Shown here one piece after another: positions 1-7,853 of a stretch of DNA of 64,000 nucleotides. Position 1 is the first letter of the stretch. Each line of letters opens with the position of its first letter. The stretch lies in contig CAVXFB010000003.1 in assembly GCA_963760935.1 (NCBI GenBank), forward strand, positions 744,001-808,000, written 5' to 3'. The DNA comes from CAVXFB01 sp963760935. Lineage in GTDB: Bacteria; Planctomycetota; Planctomycetia; Pirellulales; Thermoguttaceae. The notes beneath the pieces were generated by a model that had not been told where the DNA came from, did no database searches, and worked only from the letters and a program-made list of their open reading frames with translations. Both the position numbers and the translations under genes were made by a program.

Positions 1-631
1 ATGTCGGAGTTGGTCGATATGCCGTGCGTGCAATAGCCCTTTGCCGTCGAGCTGTTCGCTGAAGCCCGTGGCCAGCACGCGACGGACCTGTGGCAACAAC
101 TTGTGGCAAGCAGCAATTTCGGGAAACAGACAGGCAAGCGTCAGCGCCAGTTCACCGGCAAGCATTTGATGGACCAGCGCGATCGGCCGACGCCCCGTCG
201 ATAACGAATGTCTCGTCTGCCTCGGCGACCGCGTGCAGCAGATGATCGAGCAACTGCCACCATTCGTCCGCATGCAATTTGGCGGATAGTTGCGGTAGTC
301 GATGGCACCAAGCTAGGGCCGATGCGGCGTATTCGGCGCTGAGTTGGCCCATCTCCGCGTCGAGGAGCCACTGGCGCAATGTCGTGGCTGCCTCGGAGAC
401 CCGCATATCGTTGATGTCGCTCGGCGGCAGGCCGAAACGTCTGCCCCACTCGTTGGCAGGCATTAGCTTCCGCGTGCGAAGGTGCTGCTGCCAGGCCTTC
501 CAGCCATCGGAATCGTGTCCGGCCAAATAGGCCTTGCGAACGGCCCGCGGCGCGGACTCATGCCAAACGGGTTCCGGCGATGAGACGACCGCGCGCGGCT
601 CTCGTCCCATCCTGCCAAGTGCGATGCTCAT
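1..631 (-). pseudogene. unidentified protein, frameshifted and cut by the window edge
   Basis: An ATG at 631 opens a 159-residue frame ending at 152. The adjacent frame then continues without a stop to base 1 and reads like the natural continuation (about 65 residues with RRPIALVHQMLAGELALTL, a helical and well-formed sequence). The switch lies at about 180-215. The joined product is helical, rich in Trp and Leu, has no signal peptide and would be more than 220 residues, truncated by the window start. I do not recognise the family with confidence. The helical pattern faintly recalls the alpha/alpha-toroid N-terminal part of heparinase II/III-like proteins, but no catalytic residue is in view. 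Either a true frameshift or a one-base sequence error. Confidence 0.5.
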
Positions 632-798
632 AAGGATATCATCCCGTTTCTCTCAGCTCGGTCTCAAACTCGTAATTTCGGTGGCGATCATATCGGAGCG
701 GCCTTGTCGAAACGCGGTTTTTGGACCATCAGGGCAATTTGATGAAGAACAAGGGCAAATAATGGACTTGGAGGCGGGGAAAGAGCGGTTCATGATCG

Positions 799-1854
799 TC
801 AATTGTTCGCTGGCAAATGGCGGCGACGCACGTCGCGGGAGCGGTCCAGATAGTCGTCGAGTTTCTCAATGCCGAATTCCTTGATCATATCGTGGATCGA
901 CACCTTCGGATGCAGCGACGAAAGAAAATAGACGGCTTCCGGGCTGGCGGTCTCGATTCTTACATCCGGCCCATATTTTTCCTTCATGCGGCGGACACGG
1001 TCGATGTTATAGTCGATGTGGACAATCTGGCTGTCGAGATTGACGCGCGCGAAGATGATTTTCCCATAGTCGCTCGATTCGGCCAGTACTCGGCCCAGCG
1101 GATCGACGATCACTCCGTTCTCGCCGGGCACGGCGCTGGCGACGAAACATTGATTTTGGAACGCGAGCGACGGAATTCTTGCTCCACCCCGGAAGGCGGA
1201 CAGAAAACAGATCAACTCAGCACCCTGTCGCTTGTAGTCATCGAGCAGTTCCTTGAAGTTCAAGTCAAAACAAATCAGGGCGCCGACACGGCCAAAGTCG
1301 GTATCAAAGACGACGGCGCCGCGGCCCGGCAGAATGCCGTGCTCCATCTCGCCGATCGTGGGAAAGGTCTTATCATAATATCCAGCCAGATGGCCTTCCC
1401 GATCAATTAGCACTGCGCTGTTGTACCGGCCCGACCCGTTGAGGTTCTTGCGCCAATAGCTGCCGATGATGTAGGTGTGATGCTGCTTGGCTTTGCGGGC
1501 GAGGAATTGGGTGATTGGCCCAAACTCCGGCAGCGGCTCCGACTTGTCATCCTTCTCTTGACGACTGGCCGTCGTAGGGGTGTTATGGATGAAGCCTTCG
1601 GTCAAGATGATGATGTCGGGGCGATCGAGTGCAGCCGTGTCGATCAACGTCTCCATCTTCTCGAAGCTCGCCCCGCTCGGATAGCAAATGCACGAAATGC
1701 CGACCATGCGTGCCGCGGTTCTTCGCGCTTTCTTGTTTTGGCCCTTCGCTGCCGTATCAGCGGCGTTGGCGGGTAAAGCCTGGGCAAGGGCTATTGTCGC
1801 AACAAGATAGACCGCACAAATCAAGCGGGATTTCCATTGTCGTGTAGCATTCAT
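799..1854 (-). CDS. secreted carbon-nitrogen hydrolase (nitrilase superfamily)
   Basis: 351 residues. An N-terminal signal peptide (about 1-32, ending PANA-AD) precedes a nitrilase fold. The Glu-Lys-Cys triad is visible: Glu86 in ILTEGF, Lys162 in YYDKTFP and Cys195 in ALICFDLNF. Members of this superfamily hydrolyse amides or nitriles. Substrate cannot be read from sequence. An exported member is less usual than the cytoplasmic amidases, which suggests an extracytoplasmic amide substrate. The gene is monocistronic and divergent from the fucosidase pair, so the shared region 1855-2105 probably holds both promoters. Family call is firm, function within the family is open. Confidence 0.9.
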   Translation of the reverse strand: MNATRQWKSRLICAVYLVATIALAQALPANAADTAAKGQNKKARRTAARMVGISCICYPSGASFEKMETLIDTAALDRPDIIILTEGFIHNTPTTASRQEKDDKSEPLPEFGPITQFLARKAKQHHTYIIGSYWRKNLNGSGRYNSAVLIDREGHLAGYYDKTFPTIGEMEHGILPGRGAVVFDTDFGRVGALICFDLNFKELLDDYKRQGAELICFLSAFRGGARIPSLAFQNQCFVASAVPGENGVIVDPLGRVLAESSDYGKIIFARVNLDSQIVHIDYNIDRVRRMKEKYGPDVRIETASPEAVYFLSSLHPKVSIHDMIKEFGIEKLDDYLDRSRDVRRRHLPANN

Positions 1855-2105
1855 GATAGGATCCCTGATAGCAGTTAGTGTTGTTGACGGTTCATTCCGG
1901 GAGCCGAGGCTGGTGTCGTGGTAGGGCGAGCCTGCTTGATATAATCGAGGACTTTCGCCCCGGGGGGAAGGCCTAGTCTGCCAGATTCTTGAGGAAATTC
2001 AAGGGGATGGAGAAACGCCTCCATGTACAATGTTGTGGGCATAGGCCTCGAAACGTTACAATACCTGTTGGGCGGCTATCAAAAAGCCATACAAGGATCA
2101 AAAGC

Positions 2106-3524
2106 ATGTTTATTGCACAGGCGAAGGCGGGGAAGAATCAGTATAGGTGCGCCGCACGGTGCGCAATTTTCGCGACGCTTACAGCAATCGCGGCGCCGGC
2201 TCTCGCGCAAAACAGCGACGCCGCCGGACAACAGCATGCGATAATCGGTGTCGAACGGCACGACAATCGGGCGGACCGTGCCGCAAGTCCGGGAACCCAG
2301 TGGTATCGCTCGGCCGGCTTGGGAATGTTCATTCACTGGGGAATCTCCAGCGTCGATGGAGAGCATGATCTGTCCTGGGGCATGATGGCCAATTGCCCGT
2401 GGATGCCGAAATCGGCGAAAGTGTTGACGCCGGAAGCCTATTTTGCGTTGGCCGATCGGTTCAATCCGCAGGAGTACCATCCGGAAAAATGGCTTCGCGC
2501 CGCCAAGGAGGCGGGCTTCGGCTATGCGGTGCTTACCACAAGGCACCACGATGGCTACGCGCTCTGGCCCAGCGCCTTTGGCGATTTCAGCACGCGGACC
2601 AGGCTCGGCGGCCGCGACTTGGTCGGCGAGTATGTCGCGGCCTGCCGCAAGGTTGGATTGAAGGTCGGTTTCTACTACTCGCCGCCCGATTGGCACTTCA
2701 ATCGCCAATACATGTCGTTCGGTTTTGGCGGCAAGGGAACGAAGGAAGCACCTAACCTGGGCCTGAAACACGAACCGGTGCAACTTCCGAAAAAGCCGGC
2801 CGGCTTCGAGGACAGCTACGTTGCGTACATTAACGGCCAGCTCACCGAGTTGCTGACCCACTATGGCAAGATCGACGTACTATGGTTCGATGGCTCGGCC
2901 GGGTCGAAGGTCCTTTCGCAGAAACAGATTCGCGCATTGCAGCCCACAATTGTGATCAACGACCGTCAGCACGGCCGCGGCGACTTCACCACGAAGTATG
3001 AGGGCAACATGCCGAAGAGCCGGCCCGCCGGCACGTGGGAGCACTGCTTCAGCATGGTGGGCGCATGGGGCTATACGACAGAGAAATGTTCTCCGGCCGT
3101 CGTGCTGCTGAGCCACTTGGTTCGCTGCCGTGCCTGGGGTGGCAATGTATTGGCGAATTTCGCCCCGCGGCCTTCGGGCGAAATGCCGGATTCGGTCTAT
3201 CGCTGTTTGGCCGACGTGAAGGCGTGGATGGACGCGCGAGGCGAATCGGTCATCGACGTTCAGCCAGGGCCGTATCCCGAGAAGAGCAACGTGCCGGTGA
3301 CCGTGCGCGGCGAGATCTGGTACCTGCATCTATTGCCAAAGGTTGGACGCGACGCTGGATTCGAAGGCCCCGTGGTGCTCACCGGCGTACATAAGCCGAA
3401 ACATGTTGCGATGCTGGGAACCGGGGAAAGCCTCGACACTCGGCTGGATGGCGATTCTCTTACAATTATCGTCCCCAAGAAGCTTCGCACGCCATCGGTG
3501 GACGTGATTGCCGTCCAATGGTAA
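2106..3524 (+). CDS. secreted alpha-L-fucosidase, GH29 (copy 1)
   Basis: 472 residues from the ATG at 2106, preferred over an upstream in-frame ATG at 1989 because it places a signal peptide at the N-terminus (cleavage near ALA34-Gln35) and has AGGA just upstream. GH29 hallmarks: MFIHWGISS (74-82), TTRHHDGYALW (144-154), GFYYSPPDW (188-196) and the nucleophile Asp262 in VLWFDG. The enzyme removes alpha-linked fucose from glycans by a retaining mechanism, probably in the periplasm or outside the cell. The C-terminal part carries the small beta-sandwich typical of the family. A close paralogue follows 154 bases downstream, indicating a tandem duplication. The linkage specificity cannot be assigned. 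Confidence 0.93.
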   Translation: MFIAQAKAGKNQYRCAARCAIFATLTAIAAPALAQNSDAAGQQHAIIGVERHDNRADRAASPGTQWYRSAGLGMFIHWGISSVDGEHDLSWGMMANCPWMPKSAKVLTPEAYFALADRFNPQEYHPEKWLRAAKEAGFGYAVLTTRHHDGYALWPSAFGDFSTRTRLGGRDLVGEYVAACRKVGLKVGFYYSPPDWHFNRQYMSFGFGGKGTKEAPNLGLKHEPVQLPKKPAGFEDSYVAYINGQLTELLTHYGKIDVLWFDGSAGSKVLSQKQIRALQPTIVINDRQHGRGDFTTKYEGNMPKSRPAGTWEHCFSMVGAWGYTTEKCSPAVVLLSHLVRCRAWGGNVLANFAPRPSGEMPDSVYRCLADVKAWMDARGESVIDVQPGPYPEKSNVPVTVRGEIWYLHLLPKVGRDAGFEGPVVLTGVHKPKHVAMLGTGESLDTRLDGDSLTIIVPKKLRTPSVDVIAVQW

Positions 3525-3678
3525 AATCGTGGTAAGACTCCCACCAAGCCAAGGACGCCCCCCCGCCTTGCATCGAGAAATTTCCCGGACCTTGACGACT
3601 TGCTGTTTGTTACGGTGACGTCGATCGGGCAATAATCGCGTTTCCTCCAAATCGGCCCATAATTCGGAGAAAGCCAGA

Positions 3679-5103
3679 ATGAACTATGCCACAAGCGTGA
3701 ACGGTACAGCAGTGCGCCGGTGTTATGTGCTCTGCGTCGCTATTATGCTCTGCGCGGTTGTCGCCGGGCCGGCTTGGGCCCAGAACAAAGACCCAGTTGC
3801 ACAGGAACACGCGCTGCTCGGCATTGCGCCGCCATACGAAGCGGGCAACGCTCCGACAGACCCGGCCATGCAATGGTATCCCAAGGCTGGCCTGGGCATG
3901 TTCGTCCACTGGGGCATTTCCAGCGTGGACGGAAAGCATGAACTCTCGTGGGGTATGATGCAGAACTGCCCCTGGCTCGAAAAGGAATTGGGATTGCCGC
4001 AGCTTACGCCCGAGGCGTATTTCAAACTGGCCGATCACTTCAATCCCCAAGCCTATGATCCGGAAAAATGGCTGAGGGCCGCGAAGGAGGCCGGCTTTGG
4101 TTACGCCGTGCTCACGACACGACACCATGACGGATATGCCTTGTGGCCCAGCGCCTACGGCGATTTCAGCACGAGGACCAAGATGGGCGGACGCGACCTG
4201 GTCCGCCCGTTCGTCGAGGCATGTCGCAAAGTCGGCCTGAAAGTCGGATTCTACTATTCGCCGCCCGATTGGTATTTTAACCGCGACTACACGTCGTTCC
4301 GCGTCGGTACCAAAGGAACTCCCGATTCGCCACATCGGGGCCTGAAACACGAAGTCGTCCAATTGCCCAAGAAGCCGGCCGAGTTTCAAGCCCGCTACGT
4401 GGATTATCTCAATGGGCAAATCACGGAGTTAATGACGAAATATGGCAAGATCGACCTGCTCTGGTTCGATGGCACCGCGGGTCCCAAGGTACTCTCGCAA
4501 CCGCAGATCCGCGCCATGCAGCCCGGCATCGTCATCAACGGCCGCCAGCATGGCAAAGGTGACTTTGAAACCTATGAACAACGCATGCCGAAGCAACGAC
4601 CTGACGGTTGGTGGGAATATTGCTTCAATATGTCGGGACGCTGGGGATACCGAGATTCCGAGGCCTGCAAGCCGGCAGTCGCGTTGATAACTCAATTGGT
4701 CAAGTGCCGCACGTGGGGCGGCAACGTGCTGGCGAACTTTGCCCCGCGGCCCTCAGGCGAGATGCCGGACTCGGTCTATCGCTGTCTGGCCGACGTGAAG
4801 GCGTGGATGGACAGCCACGGCGAGTCGGTCATCGACGTTCAGCCGGGCCCGTATCCCGAAAAAAGCAACGTACCGGTGACCGTGCGCGGCAAGACCTGGT
4901 ATCTGTTTCTCCTGCCGATGGGCCGCGGCCACCGGAGATCCAGCGGCCCGGTGGTGCTTACCGGCGTTAGCAAGCCGAAGCATGTTGCCATGTTGGGAAC
5001 CGGAGCAAGTCTCGACGCGCAACTCGACGGCAATTCGCTGACGATTGACGTGCCGAAGAGCCTTCGCACGGCCTTGGTCGACGTGATCGAAGTCAATTGG
5101 TGA
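3679..5103 (+). CDS. secreted alpha-L-fucosidase, GH29 (copy 2)
   Basis: 474 residues, same architecture as copy 1: signal peptide with cleavage near PAWA34-Gln35, MFVHWGISS (74-82), TTRHHDGYALW and nucleophile Asp264 in LLWFDG. The C-terminal third (from GGNVLANFAPRPSGEMP on) is nearly identical to copy 1, while the N-terminal signal peptide and the segment around 200-225 differ. This pattern suggests a duplication with either divergence of the substrate-facing part or gene conversion of the 3' part. The 154-base gap to copy 1 would allow co-transcription. It acts on fucosylated glycans, and together with GH20 genes further along the window suggests use of complex heteroglycans. Confidence 0.93.
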   Translation: MNYATSVNGTAVRRCYVLCVAIMLCAVVAGPAWAQNKDPVAQEHALLGIAPPYEAGNAPTDPAMQWYPKAGLGMFVHWGISSVDGKHELSWGMMQNCPWLEKELGLPQLTPEAYFKLADHFNPQAYDPEKWLRAAKEAGFGYAVLTTRHHDGYALWPSAYGDFSTRTKMGGRDLVRPFVEACRKVGLKVGFYYSPPDWYFNRDYTSFRVGTKGTPDSPHRGLKHEVVQLPKKPAEFQARYVDYLNGQITELMTKYGKIDLLWFDGTAGPKVLSQPQIRAMQPGIVINGRQHGKGDFETYEQRMPKQRPDGWWEYCFNMSGRWGYRDSEACKPAVALITQLVKCRTWGGNVLANFAPRPSGEMPDSVYRCLADVKAWMDSHGESVIDVQPGPYPEKSNVPVTVRGKTWYLFLLPMGRGHRRSSGPVVLTGVSKPKHVAMLGTGASLDAQLDGNSLTIDVPKSLRTALVDVIEVNW

Positions 5104-5173
5104 CGATGCAGGCCGGGCAAACGATGCTTCTACCGAGCCACGACCCAACCGTGGCCCTATATTCCACAGTCGC

Positions 5174-5575
5174 CTAGCCTAGCAGTCGCGTCACGCTATC
5201 CATCAGCCGATCCATCGCGAACGGCTTGCGGATGTAGTCGTCGACGCCCAGCAGTTCGGCATACGCCTTGTGGCGGCTGCCCTCGTTGGCCGTGACCATG
5301 ATGACCCGCGTCGGCACCCGCCGGGTGCGTCGCAGTTTTTCCAGCACCAGATAGCCGCTCCGCTTGGGCATCATCATGTCGAGGATGATAAGGTCCGGAT
5401 CTTCGCGTTCGGCCAGCGCAAGTCCTTGGTTCCCATCCCGGGCGATCAGAATTTCATAGCCGGCCGCCCCCAAGGCAATCCGCATCGATTCGATGATTTC
5501 CCGGTCATCGTCGACCAATAGGATCCGCTTTCGGTCCTTCGCTAGAGTCTCGTCGCTGGGTTTCTGATCGGCCAT
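5174..5575 (-). CDS. single-domain response regulator (CheY-like)
   Basis: 133 residues from the ATG at 5575, which has AAGG upstream. The longer frame to 5734 adds unrelated residues. Receiver domain only: acidic pocket Asp22-Asp23-Asp24 (VDDD), phospho-acceptor Asp66 in LIILDMMMP, Thr95 in VTAN and Lys117 in IRKPF. No output domain, so it probably works by protein-protein contact or in a phosphorelay. No kinase is adjacent. The nearest candidates in the window are the orphan kinases at 34086 and 48127, but nothing links them. The gene is convergent with the fucosidase pair. Confidence 0.9.
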   Translation of the reverse strand: MADQKPSDETLAKDRKRILLVDDDREIIESMRIALGAAGYEILIARDGNQGLALAEREDPDLIILDMMMPKRSGYLVLEKLRRTRRVPTRVIMVTANEGSRHKAYAELLGVDDYIRKPFAMDRLMDSVTRLLG

Positions 5576-5962
5576 GATCGTTGCCTTGGGGGGAAAGTAC
5601 CGCAATATCGCCGGCGGGCATCGGTGGGCAGATGCAACTCCGCGCACACCAACAAGCCCTATAAGTAGTGTAGCCGCCGCGCTTTTGCAAGGCCCTCGAC
5701 ACGCGAATGAATCACCAAGCGGGGCAGCAGGCATTTTTAGCGAGTTTCTTTGCGGACTTTGCCGTCTGCGTAAACGTGCACCCTCAGCTCACAGACGCAT
5801 TATCGGCAGAATATGCAACCATCTTGGAGGGGTCGTCACAGGTTTCCTCATACTTTCCTCGGTGCCCACCCAGCTACCCTATTGACGTAGTTCGCAAGCA
5901 GCGATAGAATCGCCGATGTCCGCATGGATATCCCGCCATGCCGATGAGGGAGCGCGCTCTAA
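5576..5962. other. intergenic region between response regulator and ispE
   Basis: 387 bases between two divergent genes. It should hold both promoters. I see no RNA gene, repeat or clear operator. A short purine-rich stretch (GAGGGAG) just before 5963 could serve as the ribosome binding site of ispE. Confidence 0.4.
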
Positions 5963-6907
5963 GTGAGTGCGAAAGGGTGGGGGGACGTATCAAATCGGAT
6001 GCAGGTCCATCGGTCGCATGAGGGTGTGGTCGTTCACGCCCCTGCAAAGCTAAATCTATTCTTCGAGGTACTCGCCAAACGCAGCGATGGGTTCCATGAG
6101 ATCGAAACGCTCATGTGTCCCATCGATTTGTTCGATACGTTGCATTTTCAGGAGAACCCGAGCGGGCGATTGGAGTTCGAGTGCCGACTGGCATTCGGTG
6201 TCGGCGGTCCCGGTGGCCGCGGCTTCGGCGGTCTGCCAGGCGGCAGCGATAATCTTGTCGTGCGTGCGGTGGAATTGGTGCGGCGCCGTGCAAACGTCGA
6301 GCGCGGCGCAAAGTTGCGGCTGATCAAGCGCATTCCCGCGGCCGCTGGGCTCGGCGGGGGTTCGAGCGACGCCGCTGCCGCACTGGTCGCCGCCAACGAC
6401 GGTTGGGGCCTCGGCCGATCGCCTGACGAGTTACTCCGATGGGCAGCGGAATTGGGTAGCGATGTCCCGTTCTTTCTCGCTGGCGGCGCCGCCGTTTGCC
6501 GCGGACGCGGTGAGCAAGTGACGAAAGTCGCGGGGCTTAAAGGACTTCATTTCGTAGTGGTTCGGCCGCCGGAAGGATTGGCGACGGCGGCCGTGTACGG
6601 CGTGTGCCAAGCGCCAGCCGCGCCGCAATCGGCGGCGTCGGTGGTTGATGCATGGCAGAGCGCGGATTGGAGTGAAGTGGGGCGTCGGCTGTTGAATCGC
6701 CTTCAGCCGGCGGCAGCGAGGCTGTCGCCTTGGATTAGGCGACTGGAGGTCGAGTTCTCGCGGTTAGATTTTTTGGGACACGGGATGAGTGGAAGTGGCA
6801 CATCGTATTTCGGACTTTGCCGTCACGCCCGCCATGCGCGGCGCAGCGCGCGACGTTTAGAAGCACGAGGTCTCGGCGTAGTTTTTGCTCTGAGGAGTTG
6901 CCATTGA
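5963..6907 (+). CDS. ispE: 4-diphosphocytidyl-2-C-methyl-D-erythritol kinase
   Basis: GHMP kinase of the MEP isoprenoid pathway, phosphorylating CDP-methylerythritol at the 2-hydroxyl in the cytoplasm. 314 residues from a GTG at 5963 preceded by GAGGGAG. An ATG at 5999 is an alternative start. Family motifs: HAPAKLNLFFEV with the conserved Lys near 29, SDGFHEIETL, and the glycine-rich ATP loop PAAAGLGGGSSDAAAAL (about 125-141). The C-terminal MSGSGTSYFGL glycine loop is present. The spoVG homologue begins 26 bases downstream. An ispE...spoVG neighbourhood is also known in Bacillus, so the linkage is old. Confidence 0.95.
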   Translation: MSAKGWGDVSNRMQVHRSHEGVVVHAPAKLNLFFEVLAKRSDGFHEIETLMCPIDLFDTLHFQENPSGRLEFECRLAFGVGGPGGRGFGGLPGGSDNLVVRAVELVRRRANVERGAKLRLIKRIPAAAGLGGGSSDAAAALVAANDGWGLGRSPDELLRWAAELGSDVPFFLAGGAAVCRGRGEQVTKVAGLKGLHFVVVRPPEGLATAAVYGVCQAPAAPQSAASVVDAWQSADWSEVGRRLLNRLQPAAARLSPWIRRLEVEFSRLDFLGHGMSGSGTSYFGLCRHARHARRSARRLEARGLGVVFALRSCH

Positions 6908-6933
6908 AGCACCGAATCGCAAGGAGAACGGCC

Positions 6934-7500
6934 GTGGAAATCACCGAGGTTCGCGTCAAACTCATGGAGGAACCGGGAGAGCGCCTGCAGGCCTTCTGTT
7001 CCATCACTATTGACGATGCTTTTGTAGTTCGCGATTTGAAGATCATTGAAGGCTCGACGGGCCCGTTCGTCGCCATGCCCAGCCGAAAGCTGACCGCCCA
7101 CTGTCCACAGTGTCGCTGCAAGAACCACCTTCGGGCGTCATTCTGCAACCAGTGTGGCGCGCGGCAGCGGGAGCAGTCCATGGTCAAGGACGAGGAGGGC
7201 CGCGCGAAGCTCTACGCCGACATCGCCCACCCGATCAATTCCGCCTGCCGAGAATTGATCCAAATGCGTGTTATCCGGGCGTTCGAGGAAGAGAAAGCCC
7301 GCTCGAAACTTCCCGGCTACGTGCCCAGCTACGACGAATTCGACTCCGACGACATGGCCGCGGCTACCCGCTCGGTCAACACTGCGCACAGTCAGGTCCA
7401 GGGCGCCGAAAAGCCGCACGGCCCGCACCATAAGTCGGCCGGCACAAGGCACACGCGCCACCTGAACGGCAGCGGTTTCGGAGCCGGGGTTTTTGAGTAG
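6934..7500 (+). CDS. spoVG: SpoVG family protein with inserted zinc ribbon
   Basis: 188 residues from GTG 6934, with AAGGAG at 6921-6926 deciding the start. The SpoVG core is split: MEITEVRVKL...FVAMPSRK (1-52) and DIAHPINSACRELIQ (96-110). Between them sits a four-cysteine insertion, C57-x2-C60 and C71-x2-C74, a zinc-ribbon pattern absent from the ~97-residue Firmicutes SpoVG. A His-rich basic tail (about 145-188) follows. SpoVG proteins of Firmicutes and Borrelia bind nucleic acid and act as regulators. The zinc ribbon may extend the binding surface (inference). Overlaps the operon formed with ispE. Sporulation itself is not implied. Confidence 0.9.
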   Translation: MEITEVRVKLMEEPGERLQAFCSITIDDAFVVRDLKIIEGSTGPFVAMPSRKLTAHCPQCRCKNHLRASFCNQCGARQREQSMVKDEEGRAKLYADIAHPINSACRELIQMRVIRAFEEEKARSKLPGYVPSYDEFDSDDMAAATRSVNTAHSQVQGAEKPHGPHHKSAGTRHTRHLNGSGFGAGVFE

Positions 7501-7853
7501 TCGGCCTTCGGAAATGTGACGATCCTACCTCGCTCGCGCGACTCTGTCGGATAATACGTTTCGGCGGTCGAACAACGCTTGACGTGTCGGCAGACTGGCC
7601 GCACCGCGGTCCAAACTTGGTTTGCCGGAACGAGCCATCGCCCGAGAACGACCCGAACGAGCACTGGCAAACGCCGGCAGCACACTCTCGCAGTGCCACG
7701 CCGTAGTTAATTAGGCAACGTGTCCGGAATATATGTCGCCGGCGTCTCCCTCCACAGACGCATTGCTATTTTCACATGTCGTAGCTAGTTTAGGGTGTGC
7801 AAGTAATTTTGCATGGGCGCAGCGGGCAAGCGGATCTTGGGGGGGAGAGAAAA
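7501..7853. other. intergenic region before the repeat protein
   Basis: 353 bases. No RNA gene, repeat or convincing ORF seen. The last 20 bases contain GGGGGGAGAG, the ribosome binding site of the following gene. The region from about 7700 on is AT-richer and is the likely promoter. Confidence 0.4.

Noticed and set aside
817..1410. Long open frame on the + strand opposite the nitrilase gene
   Set aside because: It is a shadow of the real minus-strand gene, which has the intact catalytic triad and a signal peptide; the opposite frame has no family character.
2079..2861. 260-residue minus-strand frame over GH29 copy 1
   Set aside because: Antisense to conserved GH29 motifs and with no domain sense; a GC-rich shadow.
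5963..7500. Sporulation locus because of spoVG
   Set aside because: SpoVG is widespread in non-sporulating bacteria and no other sporulation gene is present.
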